Assembly: GCA_017459445.1 (NCBI GenBank)
Contig: JAFUDJ010000031.1
Coordinates: 1-64,000, forward strand
Origin: Prevotella sp.
GTDB taxonomy: Bacteria; Bacteroidota; Bacteroidia; Bacteroidales; Bacteroidaceae
Length of the DNA: 64,000 bases
Direction of reading: 5' to 3'
Within the stretch, counting starts at the first letter, position 1. Each line of letters starts with the position of its first letter. Below the pieces are notes generated by a model. The model searched no databases and was not told where the DNA came from. It saw only the letters and a program-made list of their open reading frames with translations. Shown one piece after another: positions 42,442 through 50,647 of the stretch. A program made the translations under genes and the position numbers.

Positions 42442-44088
42442 TTATTTGGTTACTCGAATCCAGTCGGCCTCCACCCAGCCCTTGTCGGTCTTGGGGTTGG
42501 TATCGGCAGCCACATAGCCGAACTTGGCACCTATCCACTTGCCTTCCTTCATGGGCAGCCAGTCGCCGGCATCCTGATACTTCTTGCCGTTCTGGCTGTA
42601 GGCAAAACGCACCTTGGAGTCCTGTACCGTCAGTCGCAGGAAGATGTCCTCGTGGATGCCGGGCTTATAGTCAATCTTATCCTCGGCAGTAGGCTTCAGC
42701 GTGGCAATGAGCTCCTCCTGCTGGGGCTTTCCCTTGTCGGCCTGGTTGCAGGTGACCAGCAGCAGCTGGAACTCGCGACCCACGCGCTTCAGCAGCAGTG
42801 CCTGATAGTTCAGGCCCATCATGATAAGGCCGCCCATCTGTCCTTCGGCTTTCGACGTAAAGCGCAGCTTGGTCGTCACGGTGAAGGCATCGGCGGGTGT
42901 CTTCTGCAACAGCATGTTGGGCACTTCCCAGAAGTTCTTCCATCCCTCCGACAGCTTATGGGTGTAGACACGCATGGTGCCGAAAGCGGTAGGCATGCCG
43001 AAGAACTGGTGGTAGTTGGCATGCCACTGCCACTGCTTGCCTAAGACGGGGGCGTCGAACTCGTCGCTCTCCACGGGATTGACAACAGCTGTAGCGGAGG
43101 CTTTGGGCTTCTGGTAAGTCGTGACCGGCTCTCCCTTCTTGCCCATGACGGGCCATCCGGTCGACCAGTCGACAGGATTGAGGTGTACCACGCGACCGTA
43201 GGCTTCCTTGTCCTGGAAGTGCAGGAACCAGTCTTCGCCGTACTTCGTATGCACCCACCCGCCCTGATGAGGGCCGTTGATATTGGTTTTGCCCTGTGCC
43301 AGTACGATTTTATGCTCGTAGGGGCCGTAGGGCGACTTGCTGCGCATGGCCAGCTGGAAGCCTGTTGGCACGCCGCCGGCAGGACACATTATCCAGTACC
43401 ATCCGTCGCGCTTATAGAACTTCGGGCCTTCGCAGGTGCGGTTCTCCGTGCCGTTGCCGTCGAAGACGATGACGGGTTCGCCGATGGCCTTGGTGCCTTC
43501 CTTATTTAATTCGCGCACGCAAAGCACCGAGGCGAATTTCGAGCGCGAGTTTGCCCAGCCGTTGACGAGGTAGCAACGCCCGTCGTCGTCCCACAGCGGC
43601 GTGGTGTCGATGATGCCTTCGCCCGGAATGACACAGACGGGATTCTCCCATTCGCCGGCCGGGTCGCCATTCTTCGTCTTCACCATATAGGCGCCGTAGT
43701 CAGGGTCGCCCCAATAGATGTAGTACTGCCCTTCATGATAACGGATGGAGGGTGCCCACACGCCAGCGCCATGCTGCGGAGCAGCAAAGTGCTCCAGCAT
43801 CTGCCGGTCGCCCTCGTAGAGGTTGCGCAGGGCATAGCCCACAATCTCCCAGTTCACCAGGTCGCGGGAATGGAGGATAGGCAGGCCGGGGGTGCACTGG
43901 AACGACGAGGCCGTCATATAGTAGTCTTCGCCGGAAGGCCCTACGCAGACATCAGGGTCGGAGTAGTCGGCATTGATGACGGGGTTGGTGTAGGTGCCGT
44001 CGCCATTATCGGGGCTCCACACCTGCGATTTGTACTGTGCCTGAGCCAGCATCGGCAGACAAGCCAGTAGGAAGAGTAGTTTTCTCAT
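42442..44088 (-). CDS. GH43 beta-xylosidase/arabinofuranosidase
   Basis: A 548-aa exported enzyme (signal MRKLLFLLACLPMLAQAQ). The five-bladed propeller has the catalytic Asp in NADYSDPDV (about 44), the transition-state Asp in DTTPLWDDDG and the acid Glu in CEGPKFYKRDG. A C-terminal beta-sandwich (about 340-548) follows, as in GH43 subfamily 12-like enzymes. Likely substrates are arabinose- or xylose-containing plant glycans. Its ATG overlaps the stop of the upstream gene (ATGA), so translation is probably coupled. Confidence 0.88.
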   Translation of the reverse strand: MRKLLFLLACLPMLAQAQYKSQVWSPDNGDGTYTNPVINADYSDPDVCVGPSGEDYYMTASSFQCTPGLPILHSRDLVNWEIVGYALRNLYEGDRQMLEHFAAPQHGAGVWAPSIRYHEGQYYIYWGDPDYGAYMVKTKNGDPAGEWENPVCVIPGEGIIDTTPLWDDDGRCYLVNGWANSRSKFASVLCVRELNKEGTKAIGEPVIVFDGNGTENRTCEGPKFYKRDGWYWIMCPAGGVPTGFQLAMRSKSPYGPYEHKIVLAQGKTNINGPHQGGWVHTKYGEDWFLHFQDKEAYGRVVHLNPVDWSTGWPVMGKKGEPVTTYQKPKASATAVVNPVESDEFDAPVLGKQWQWHANYHQFFGMPTAFGTMRVYTHKLSEGWKNFWEVPNMLLQKTPADAFTVTTKLRFTSKAEGQMGGLIMMGLNYQALLLKRVGREFQLLLVTCNQADKGKPQQEELIATLKPTAEDKIDYKPGIHEDIFLRLTVQDSKVRFAYSQNGKKYQDAGDWLPMKEGKWIGAKFGYVAADTNPKTDKGWVEADWIRVTK

Positions 44089-45161
44089 AGTCGTTGTATT
44101 TTTAATTGATAATTGTTTCCGTTATATACGATGCGCATGACCTGCACCGTCTCCTCGTCGGCGGGCGAGACGGCCAGCGCCACATGTCCCATCGTCCGCC
44201 GCAGGTTGATTTCCACACAGGGATGCAGCAGGAAGCCGCCGTCGCCGGCCACCACCATCATGTCGATGCCAAACGCTCCCTCGTAGTCGCCCAGCCGCAG
44301 CGAGGCCTGCACCCTCTTCCTGACGGCATCCAGCAAGCCGACAGGCAGATAGCGGCCTATCATCTCGCGCTTCACATGCTCCGCAGCAAGGATATTGCCC
44401 GTATAGGCACCGTTCTGCGTATGGAACAGCGACAGGCCGCAGTAGCGGATGCCGCCCCGTCCGTCGGCAGTGAACTCCATGCCGAAGTCCCTAATCTTCC
44501 GGTACTGGGGTTCCACCATCACCGACCCCTGCGCGGCGATGACGTTGCGCAGCCAATTAAGGATGGTGGCTTGCCCGGTGTCCGCCGACACAAAGCGCAC
44601 CCCTCGCCCACTCGACGACCAAGGGGCTTTCAAGACTACCTGCCCGTAGCACTCCAGATGCTCGCGCACCTCCTCGGCAGTAGCACACTCGAAGACCTCG
44701 CCGACGGTACCCGCCATCTGCAGCTCAGGCAGCAGACGGGCGGCGGTTCTGCGGTGCGACAGCTGGCGGATGTGCTCCAGCTGCGCGTCGGAAGGCATCA
44801 GCGCAGCGTCCACGCCGCTCCGCAGCAGCAGGCTTTTCAGCGCCAAGTCCCATCCCCACGGCTGCAAGCATTGCGTTTGAAGGCTTGAAACGGGGCGTTT
44901 GAAGGCAGCAAACACCGTGTTTGAAGGCTTCAAGCACGGCACCTGCAACCTCCTGCCGTAATACCGGCGGAAGCGCTCCCAACACTTCATGGCGTAGTCA
45001 ACGTCGTCGACCATCACCACATCGCCTTCGGAAGCCCATAGCACGGGCAGGAACCCCAGGTCGCCGCGCAGCTGGCGGGCGGCATGCGGCGCCGTGAAAT
45101 TAGCCAGATGGGCGGCCAGGGCTATGTCGTGCTCCGGATTGAAGATATGCAGTGTTCTCAT
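44085..45161 (-). CDS. ATP-grasp-like protein of unknown substrate
   Basis: A 358-aa cytoplasmic protein known to me only as a conserved Bacteroidales family starting LHIFNPEHDIALAA. The order VVLKAPWSSSGRGVRF, then EPQYRKIRDFGMEF and late EINLRRTMGHVA fits an ATP-grasp fold that joins an acid to an amine with ATP. The frame is open to 45212, but TATCTTTG lies at 45172-45179 (minus), so the Met at 45161 is the start, giving a very short leader. It is the first gene of a unit with GH43. Confidence 0.65.
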   Translation of the reverse strand: MRTLHIFNPEHDIALAAHLANFTAPHAARQLRGDLGFLPVLWASEGDVVMVDDVDYAMKCWERFRRYYGRRLQVPCLKPSNTVFAAFKRPVSSLQTQCLQPWGWDLALKSLLLRSGVDAALMPSDAQLEHIRQLSHRRTAARLLPELQMAGTVGEVFECATAEEVREHLECYGQVVLKAPWSSSGRGVRFVSADTGQATILNWLRNVIAAQGSVMVEPQYRKIRDFGMEFTADGRGGIRYCGLSLFHTQNGAYTGNILAAEHVKREMIGRYLPVGLLDAVRKRVQASLRLGDYEGAFGIDMMVVAGDGGFLLHPCVEINLRRTMGHVALAVSPADEETVQVMRIVYNGNNYQLKIQRL

Positions 45162-45171
45162 TTTGTGCATG

Positions 45172-45179
45172 CAAAGATA
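45172..45179 (-). promoter_or_regulatory. -7 element of the ATP-grasp/GH43 operon
   Basis: TATCTTTG, 10 bp before the ATG. The -33 match is poor. Confidence 0.5.
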
Positions 45180-45240
45180 AGCAAAAAAAACAAGAATCAT
45201 ATATAAAAGCACTTTTTTTGCAAGATTTTGCTATCTCCGC

Positions 45241-45271
45241 TTTGCAATTTGGTGGAAATATATTATCTTTG
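45241..45271 (+). promoter_or_regulatory. Promoter of the second ATPase gene
   Basis: TTTG (45241-45244), 19 bp, TATCTTTG (45264-45271). No iterons are seen between it and the ATG at 45306, in contrast with the other two ATPase genes. Confidence 0.75.
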
Positions 45272-45305
45272 CAAACGTTTTAATGTTGTTATACCTTTTA
45301 CCGAC

Positions 45306-46493
45306 ATGGAGGCTTTCTACCGCACACACCGCTATCTTATAGAGCACGTCAACGCTCCGGTCCGTCGCACCCTGATGGACGAAATTGACTGGAACGACCG
45401 CATGATAGGCATCAAGGGCACACGCGGCGTGGGAAAGACGACATTCCTCCTGCAATACGCCAAGGAGAAATTCGACACGGTCGACCGCCAGTGCCTCTAT
45501 GTCAACATGAACAACTTCTACTTCCAGGGGCGCGGCATTGCCGACTTCGCGGGAGAGTTCTGCCGCAAGGGCGGCCGCGTGCTGCTCATCGACCAGGTGT
45601 TCAAACAGCCGGATTGGAGCGCCGAGCTGCGACGCTGCTACGACCGATACCCCTACCTAAAGATAGTCTTCACGGGCAGCAGCGTCATGAGGCTGAAGGA
45701 CGAGAACCCGGAGCTGAACGGCATCGTCAAGTCCTACAACCTGCGAGGCTTCTCATTCCGCGAATTCCTCAACCTGCTCACGGGCAACGACTTCCGACCC
45801 TATACGCTCGACGAGATTCTACACGACCATGAGCGTATCATCAAGCAGATACTGCCCAAGGCGTCGCCGCGCAACTACTTCCAGGACTACATACACCACG
45901 GCTTCTACCCCTTCTTCCAGGAACACCGCAACTACAGCGAGAACCTGCTGAAGACGATGAACATGATGACCGAGGTGGACATCCTGCTCGTGAAGCAGAT
46001 TGAGCTGAAGTACCTCACGAAAATCAAGAAGCTCTTCTACCAGCTGGCCGAGGAAGGCCCCAAGGCTCCCAACGTCAGCCAGCTCGCCAAGAACATCGAG
46101 ACCAGCCGCGCCACCGTGATGAACTACATCAAATACCTGGCTGACGCCCGCCTGCTCAACATGATATACCCCATCGGCGAGGGATTTCCCAAGAAACCGT
46201 CGAAAATCATGCTCCACAACTCCAACCTGCTCTACGCCATCTACCCCATCCACGTAGACAAGCAGACGGCCATGGAGACCTTCTTCGTCAACTCCCTATG
46301 GAAAGACCACCACGTCAACCAGCAGGGGCACGACCAGTTCTATACCGTCGACGGGCACCTGAAGTTCCGCATCTGCGACGCCACGGCGCACCAGAAAATC
46401 AGATGCGCCCCTGACACCATCTACGCCCGATACAACACGGAGATAGGCAAGGACAACCAAATACCCCTCTGGCTACTGGGATTCCTGTATTAG
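45306..46493 (+). CDS. AAA_14-type ATPase with altered Walker B
   Basis: A 395-aa ATPase. Walker A GTRGVGKTT (38-46) is intact. The Walker B region reads VLLIDQVFKQPDW, so the catalytic Glu expected after Asp96 is Gln97. A sensor-like IVFTGSSVM, the region NLRGFSFREFLN, a winged-helix stretch (NVSQLAKNIETSRATVMNYI) and the family ending IPLWLLGFLY follow. The nuclease-like C-terminal domain is poorly preserved. The Met at 45306 follows the promoter, and earlier codons would lie in it. It may bind ATP without turning it over. Confidence 0.8.
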   Translation: MEAFYRTHRYLIEHVNAPVRRTLMDEIDWNDRMIGIKGTRGVGKTTFLLQYAKEKFDTVDRQCLYVNMNNFYFQGRGIADFAGEFCRKGGRVLLIDQVFKQPDWSAELRRCYDRYPYLKIVFTGSSVMRLKDENPELNGIVKSYNLRGFSFREFLNLLTGNDFRPYTLDEILHDHERIIKQILPKASPRNYFQDYIHHGFYPFFQEHRNYSENLLKTMNMMTEVDILLVKQIELKYLTKIKKLFYQLAEEGPKAPNVSQLAKNIETSRATVMNYIKYLADARLLNMIYPIGEGFPKKPSKIMLHNSNLLYAIYPIHVDKQTAMETFFVNSLWKDHHVNQQGHDQFYTVDGHLKFRICDATAHQKIRCAPDTIYARYNTEIGKDNQIPLWLLGFLY

Positions 46494-46496
46494 TTC

Positions 46497-47069
46497 TTAG
46501 CGAAACGCCTTCAGGGCTTCATAGATGCGCTGCACGGGCAGTCCCATGACGTTGAAGTAGCTGCCGCGCAGGCTGGTGACGCCGATATACCCTATCCACT
46601 CCTGTATGCCATAGGCACCGGCCTTGTCGAAGGGCCGGTAGGTCTGAACGTAGTAGCCGATTTCCTCGTCGGTGAGGGCCTTGAAGGTGACGTCGGTCTC
46701 AACGGAAAAGCTTTGCTGTCGCTCCTGCGTGGTCAGCGTCACGCCGGTAATGACCTGATGGGTGTGCCCGCTGAGCCTGCGCAGCATGCGGCACGCATCG
46801 GCCTCATCGCGGGGTTTCCCCATCACCTCGTCGCCCAGAATGACAACCGTGTCGGCGGTGATGACCAGCTCGTCGGCAGCCAAGGTCTGCCGGTAGGCAT
46901 CGGCTTTCCTACGCGAAATATACTCGGCTATCTGCTTGGTAGGCAGGTCGGCGGGGTAGCTTTCGTCAATGCCGTCAATGACGCGGACCTCAAAGTCGAG
47001 GTCCAGCCCTGCCAGCAGCTCCCTTCGACGGGGCGAATTGCTGGCTAATATAATGTGATAGTTTACCAT
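46497..47069 (-). CDS. maf: Maf-like nucleotide pyrophosphatase
   Basis: A 190-aa protein that hydrolyses non-standard or dTTP/UTP nucleotides. Motifs: LASNSPRRRELL at the N-terminus, TADTVVILGDEVMGKP and DKAGAYGIQEWIG. The Met at 47069 is chosen over one 27 bp upstream because the family starts directly before the SNSPRR motif. It overlaps the HAD gene by 7 bp. Confidence 0.93.
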   Translation of the reverse strand: MVNYHIILASNSPRRRELLAGLDLDFEVRVIDGIDESYPADLPTKQIAEYISRRKADAYRQTLAADELVITADTVVILGDEVMGKPRDEADACRMLRRLSGHTHQVITGVTLTTQERQQSFSVETDVTFKALTDEEIGYYVQTYRPFDKAGAYGIQEWIGYIGVTSLRGSYFNVMGLPVQRIYEALKAFR

Positions 47070-47581
47070 CCGAATGCTTTCTCGTCTTTTAACCACAGAC
47101 CCTGGGCACGCAGCGTCTGCTCAATGACATCGCGGGCACAACCATAGCCGCCGCGATACCGGCTGACATAAAGGCTCGCCTCCTTGACCTCGGGACAGGC
47201 GTCCTGCGGACAGACGGGGCAGCCCACCCGCCGCATGACCTCCAGGTCGGGAATGTCGTCGCCCATGAACATCAGCTCCTCGTCGGAGAGCTGATATTTC
47301 GCCTTGAAGTCCTCGTAGACCTTCACTTTCACGGCAGCACCTAAGTAGATGTCGTGCATGCCCAAGCCCTCGTAGCGAGTACGCACGGCCTCAATGCGGC
47401 AGCCGCTGATGATGGCAATGCGCAGCCCCATCTTCATAGCCAGCTGAATGGCATAGCCGTCCTTGATGTTTACCGTGCGCAAGGGCGTTCCGTCCAGGTC
47501 GAGGGCAATGGTCTCAGCCGAGAGCACCCCGTCCAGGTCAAACACGATGGCACGTATCTTCTGTAAGTCGTAGCTTATCAT
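47063..47581 (-). CDS. KdsC-like HAD phosphatase
   Basis: A 172-aa HAD hydrolase without a large cap. Motif I is VFDLDGVL (DxDx), followed by IISGCR and GDDIPDLEVM. It resembles KdsC (KDO 8-phosphate phosphatase) and YrbI proteins. The ATG at 47581 lies 44 bp inside the preceding gene; the longer open frame upstream is shadow sequence of that gene. Confidence 0.88.
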   Translation of the reverse strand: MISYDLQKIRAIVFDLDGVLSAETIALDLDGTPLRTVNIKDGYAIQLAMKMGLRIAIISGCRIEAVRTRYEGLGMHDIYLGAAVKVKVYEDFKAKYQLSDEELMFMGDDIPDLEVMRRVGCPVCPQDACPEVKEASLYVSRYRGGYGCARDVIEQTLRAQGLWLKDEKAFGW

Positions 47582-48341
47582 AGTTGCTCGATTTTTCATG
47601 AATGCTGCGTGACAGCAGCCTGTAGACTTCCTGCAACAGCGGGGTATCGGCCAACAGCTGTGCCTGCATACCAATGACATTCTGGTCGTAGCGCACGGCA
47701 GGCCCCGTCTGTGCGTCAAGCGGATGCAGCTCATGCACCTTGCGTGCCGTCTCGTCAATGAGCGGCAGCATGACGTCGAAAGGCAACCCATGGCGCTCCA
47801 GGACCTCGGCTGACAGTGCATAGCAGTGGTTAACAAAGTTGCAGGCAAAGACAGCGGCCAGGTGCAGATGCTTCCGCGCATCGGTAGACAGGTCATAGAC
47901 GCTGCGGCTGATGCTTCCGGCCAGTTCCCGGATGAGCGGGTCGCCACCCTCTATAAATATAGGTATATCGGAAAAGTCCACCTCGCGCTCCTTTGAAAAG
48001 GTCTGCATGGGATAGAACACGCCGTAGCGCCTGACATGTCCCTCGAAGAGCGACAGCGGCATAGAGCCTGCCGTATGCAGGAAGAGGCACCCTTCCCTGC
48101 CCTTGGTCACTTGCGGGATGAGTGCCGGCAAGGCAGCATCCTTGACACTAAGCATGAAGGCGTCGGCATCGGCAGGCAAGGCGTCGATGCTGTTGGTGGG
48201 GAAACCACCAACCACACGGGAAAGGGCTTCGGCGCTCTCCATCGTACGGCTCCACACCGCCACCACCTCATGACCGGCACGGCGTAATGCCTTGCCCAGA
48301 TTTGTGGCCAGCCTTCCGGCACCTACCAATACTATCCGCAT
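47538..48341 (-). CDS. Rossmann-like oxidoreductase with DUF2520 domain
   Basis: A 267-aa protein: NAD(P)-binding motif VLVGAGRLATNLGKAL, VWSRT and LSVKDAALP, then a helical DUF2520 domain (FACNFVNHCYALSAE). It resembles pyrroline-5-carboxylate or 6-phosphogluconate dehydrogenase relatives, but the substrate is unknown. The order DUF2520-HAD-Maf, with overlapping ends, is conserved in Bacteroidales. Confidence 0.85.
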   Translation of the reverse strand: MRIVLVGAGRLATNLGKALRRAGHEVVAVWSRTMESAEALSRVVGGFPTNSIDALPADADAFMLSVKDAALPALIPQVTKGREGCLFLHTAGSMPLSLFEGHVRRYGVFYPMQTFSKEREVDFSDIPIFIEGGDPLIRELAGSISRSVYDLSTDARKHLHLAAVFACNFVNHCYALSAEVLERHGLPFDVMLPLIDETARKVHELHPLDAQTGPAVRYDQNVIGMQAQLLADTPLLQEVYRLLSRSIHEKSSNYDKLRLTEDTCHRV

Positions 48342-48540
48342 CCGTCAGAATTATCAATTATCAATTAATCAAGTTCGCATGTTTATTTACTATTTGACGA
48401 TGTACTATTTACGATTGATTGACTATTGGATTATTAGTCTATTTCGCCCACCCAGATGATGCGCAATCATCAAATCGCTAAATCGTAAATAAATAGCAAA
48501 TCGTAAATCGTCGAATCGTAAATACATAGAGACCTCAGAA
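48342..48540. repeat. AAATCG-type repeats with inverted halves
   Basis: The left half (48345-48440) has TATTTAC/ACGATT units and the right half (48465-48530) AAATCGTAAAT units, in inverted relation and about 8-9 bp apart. It fills the gap between two minus-strand genes. No promoter was recognised. Confidence 0.55.
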
Positions 48541-48554
48541 AGTTGAATAAATTC

Positions 48555-49079
48555 TCAAAACCGCTCCACGTGGACATTCTCCCACTTCAGCCGCTCCTCG
48601 TTCTGAGGCTTGCGCTCGTCAGCCTTATAGCCAATGGCAAGGATGCACAGGCACGACAGGTTCTCCGGAATGCCCAGTACACCCTGTATCACCGTGTCGG
48701 CCAGCGTGCCGTCGCTCAAGCCGCGTCCACGCATCTGTATCCAGCATGAGCCCAAGCCCAGCTCCTCGGCCTGATACTGCATGGAAATGGCGGCAATGGA
48801 ACCGTCCTCCACCCAGCAGTCGTTCTGCACAGGGTCGCCCAGCACGACGATAGCCAGCGGGGCATCCTTCAGGAACTGTCCGCCCAAGTCCTTGGCGTCG
48901 GCCAGTTTCTCCAAGTCGCCCTTGTTGTCAACCACCACAAACTGCCAGGCACGCTGCCCCTTCGACGTCGGCGACATCAGCCCGGCGCGCAGTATGCTCT
49001 TCACATCGTCGCCGTCAATCTCCTGCTCCGTGAACTTACGGTGCGAGCGGCGCATCTGTACCAAATCCTTAAAATCCAT
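48555..49079 (-). CDS. Nitroreductase family protein
   Basis: A 174-aa FMN-dependent oxidoreductase: RRSHRKFTEQEI, SPTSKGQRAWQFVVV, LGLGSCWIQMRG and ILAIGYKADERK. It reduces nitro or quinone compounds in the cytoplasm with NAD(P)H. TACCTTTG on the minus strand at 49106-49113 is the likely -7 element. It stands alone. Confidence 0.9.
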   Translation of the reverse strand: MDFKDLVQMRRSHRKFTEQEIDGDDVKSILRAGLMSPTSKGQRAWQFVVVDNKGDLEKLADAKDLGGQFLKDAPLAIVVLGDPVQNDCWVEDGSIAAISMQYQAEELGLGSCWIQMRGRGLSDGTLADTVIQGVLGIPENLSCLCILAIGYKADERKPQNEERLKWENVHVERF

Positions 49080-49164
49080 GACGCTTTGTTTTTGCTAATT
49101 TGCTGCAAAGGTAGGAAAAAAATACAAATTACGAATGGCCAAGAGCGATTTTTATCCAAATCCA

Positions 49165-49195
49165 TTGGTATTTTTACATTTTATCACTACCTTTG
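49165..49195 (+). promoter_or_regulatory. Promoter of the third ATPase gene
   Basis: TTGG (49165-49168, one mismatch to TTTG), 19 bp, TACCTTTG (49188-49195). Three 15-bp iterons follow. Confidence 0.7.
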
Positions 49196-49201
49196 CAACC
49201 G

Positions 49202-49246
49202 GCATTAACTTAATGCGCATTAAATTAACTGGTATTAAATATGAGA
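49202..49246. repeat. Three 15-bp iterons covering the start codon
   Basis: Units G(C/T)ATTAA... begin at 49202, 49217 and 49232, with ATTAA at 49204, 49219 and 49234. They cover the expected transcription start, and the third includes the ATG at 49241. Confidence 0.7.
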
Positions 49247-50557
49247 TTCTACGACAGAGAAAAGGAACTGGGCATACTCCAGACAAATTGGGAACAGACG
49301 GCAGAGCGGGGGCGAATGACTGTTCTGATAGGCCGGAGGCGCATCGGCAAGACTACGCTATTGACCAAGAGTGCAGACAATGGCGGACAACCATTGCTTT
49401 ATCTCTATGTCTCCAAAGATAACGAACGGGTGTTGACAGGAAAGTTTCAGGAAGCGGCAGAACAGGCCCTTGGCCTTCAGATATACGGTCGTATGGAGAC
49501 GTTTGCCCAATTCTTTGAGCAACTGTTACGCTACGGCGAGCAGAATCACTTTACGCTGGTGTTCGACGAGTTCCAGAATTTTCTGAAAGTGAACCCTGCC
49601 ATCCCCAGCCACATACAAGACCTGTGGGATTGCTATCATGAGAAGTCAAAAGTCGACATGGTGGCCTGTGGCAGCATCTATAATATGATGCACAAGATTT
49701 TCGACAATGAGGACGAACCGCTCTATGGCCGTCAGGATTGTCGACTGAACATGTTGCCGTTCCGTATCAGCGTATTGAAACAAATCCTTCACGACCACAA
49801 CCCCAGATACACCCCTGAAGACTTGCTCTGTCTTTACACCCTGACAGGCGGCGTGGCCAAATACGTAGCATGGCTGATGGACGCCAAGGCGACCACAAAA
49901 AAGAAAATGCTCAAGTGGGTCACCCAGACAGGCTCCCCCTATCTCTCGGAGGGTACAGAACTCATCATGTCCGAGTTCGGCAAGGACTACACCAACTATC
50001 TGAGCATTCTACAATTAATCGCATCCGGCATGACCACACAGAGCGAGATAGACGGCGCCATCGGCAAGAATACGGGGGCTTACCTTGACAATCTGGAAGA
50101 GGACTATAGCTACATCCACCGCAGGCAGCCCATGTTCAGCAAACCGGGTGGAAGGAATTCCCGCTGGCAGTTGGACGACTGCTTCCTGCGTTTCTGGTTC
50201 CGTTTCATCATACGCAACCAAGCCCTCGTCGAAATGGAACGCAACGACCTGCTACTCGAAATCGTCGAGAAAGGCTATGAACAATACACAGGTCTTGTGC
50301 TCGAACAGTATTTCCGCCAGAAATGGATGGAAGAAGAACGGGTAACACTGGTTGGCAGCTACTGGGACCGTAAGGGACAGTACGAAATAGACATGATAGC
50401 GCTTAACGATATTGACAAGACTGCCACAGTGGCGGAAATCAAGCGCCAGAGCAGGAAATTCAGCCCCACCGAACTGGCTGAGAAGGCGGCTACGCTGAAC
50501 AAGGAGTTATCGAAATACACCGTCACACAGATTGGTTTGTCAATGGAAGATATGTAA
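49241..50557 (+). CDS. Archaeal-type AAA ATPase with nuclease-like C-terminus
   Basis: A 438-aa ATPase: Walker A GRRRIGKTT (31-39), Walker B LVFDE (106-110), sensor VACGSIYNMM, a winged-helix region (QLIASGMTTQSEIDGAIG) and a late PD-(D/E)XK-like signature (EIDMIALND ... TVAEIKRQ, about 382-403). It resembles the archaeal ATPase/DUF234 group and differs from the two AAA_14 proteins, but like the one at 8287 it has iterons that reach the start codon. Function unknown. Confidence 0.82.
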   Translation: MRFYDREKELGILQTNWEQTAERGRMTVLIGRRRIGKTTLLTKSADNGGQPLLYLYVSKDNERVLTGKFQEAAEQALGLQIYGRMETFAQFFEQLLRYGEQNHFTLVFDEFQNFLKVNPAIPSHIQDLWDCYHEKSKVDMVACGSIYNMMHKIFDNEDEPLYGRQDCRLNMLPFRISVLKQILHDHNPRYTPEDLLCLYTLTGGVAKYVAWLMDAKATTKKKMLKWVTQTGSPYLSEGTELIMSEFGKDYTNYLSILQLIASGMTTQSEIDGAIGKNTGAYLDNLEEDYSYIHRRQPMFSKPGGRNSRWQLDDCFLRFWFRFIIRNQALVEMERNDLLLEIVEKGYEQYTGLVLEQYFRQKWMEEERVTLVGSYWDRKGQYEIDMIALNDIDKTATVAEIKRQSRKFSPTELAEKAATLNKELSKYTVTQIGLSMEDM

Positions 50558-50587
50558 ATACCGATAAAGAAAAGGAACTCATTAAAA

Positions 50588-50620
50588 AAATCCGTGACGT
50601 GAAGACGACGCCACGGATTT
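50588..50620 (-). terminator. Terminator of the LRR-dockerin gene
   Basis: AAATCCGTG and CACGGATTT pair perfectly. The minus-strand RNA then has seven U. The convergent ATPase gene ends at 50557. Confidence 0.85.
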
Positions 50621-50647
50621 ATAAAATTTAAGGTACGCGCGTGGCAC

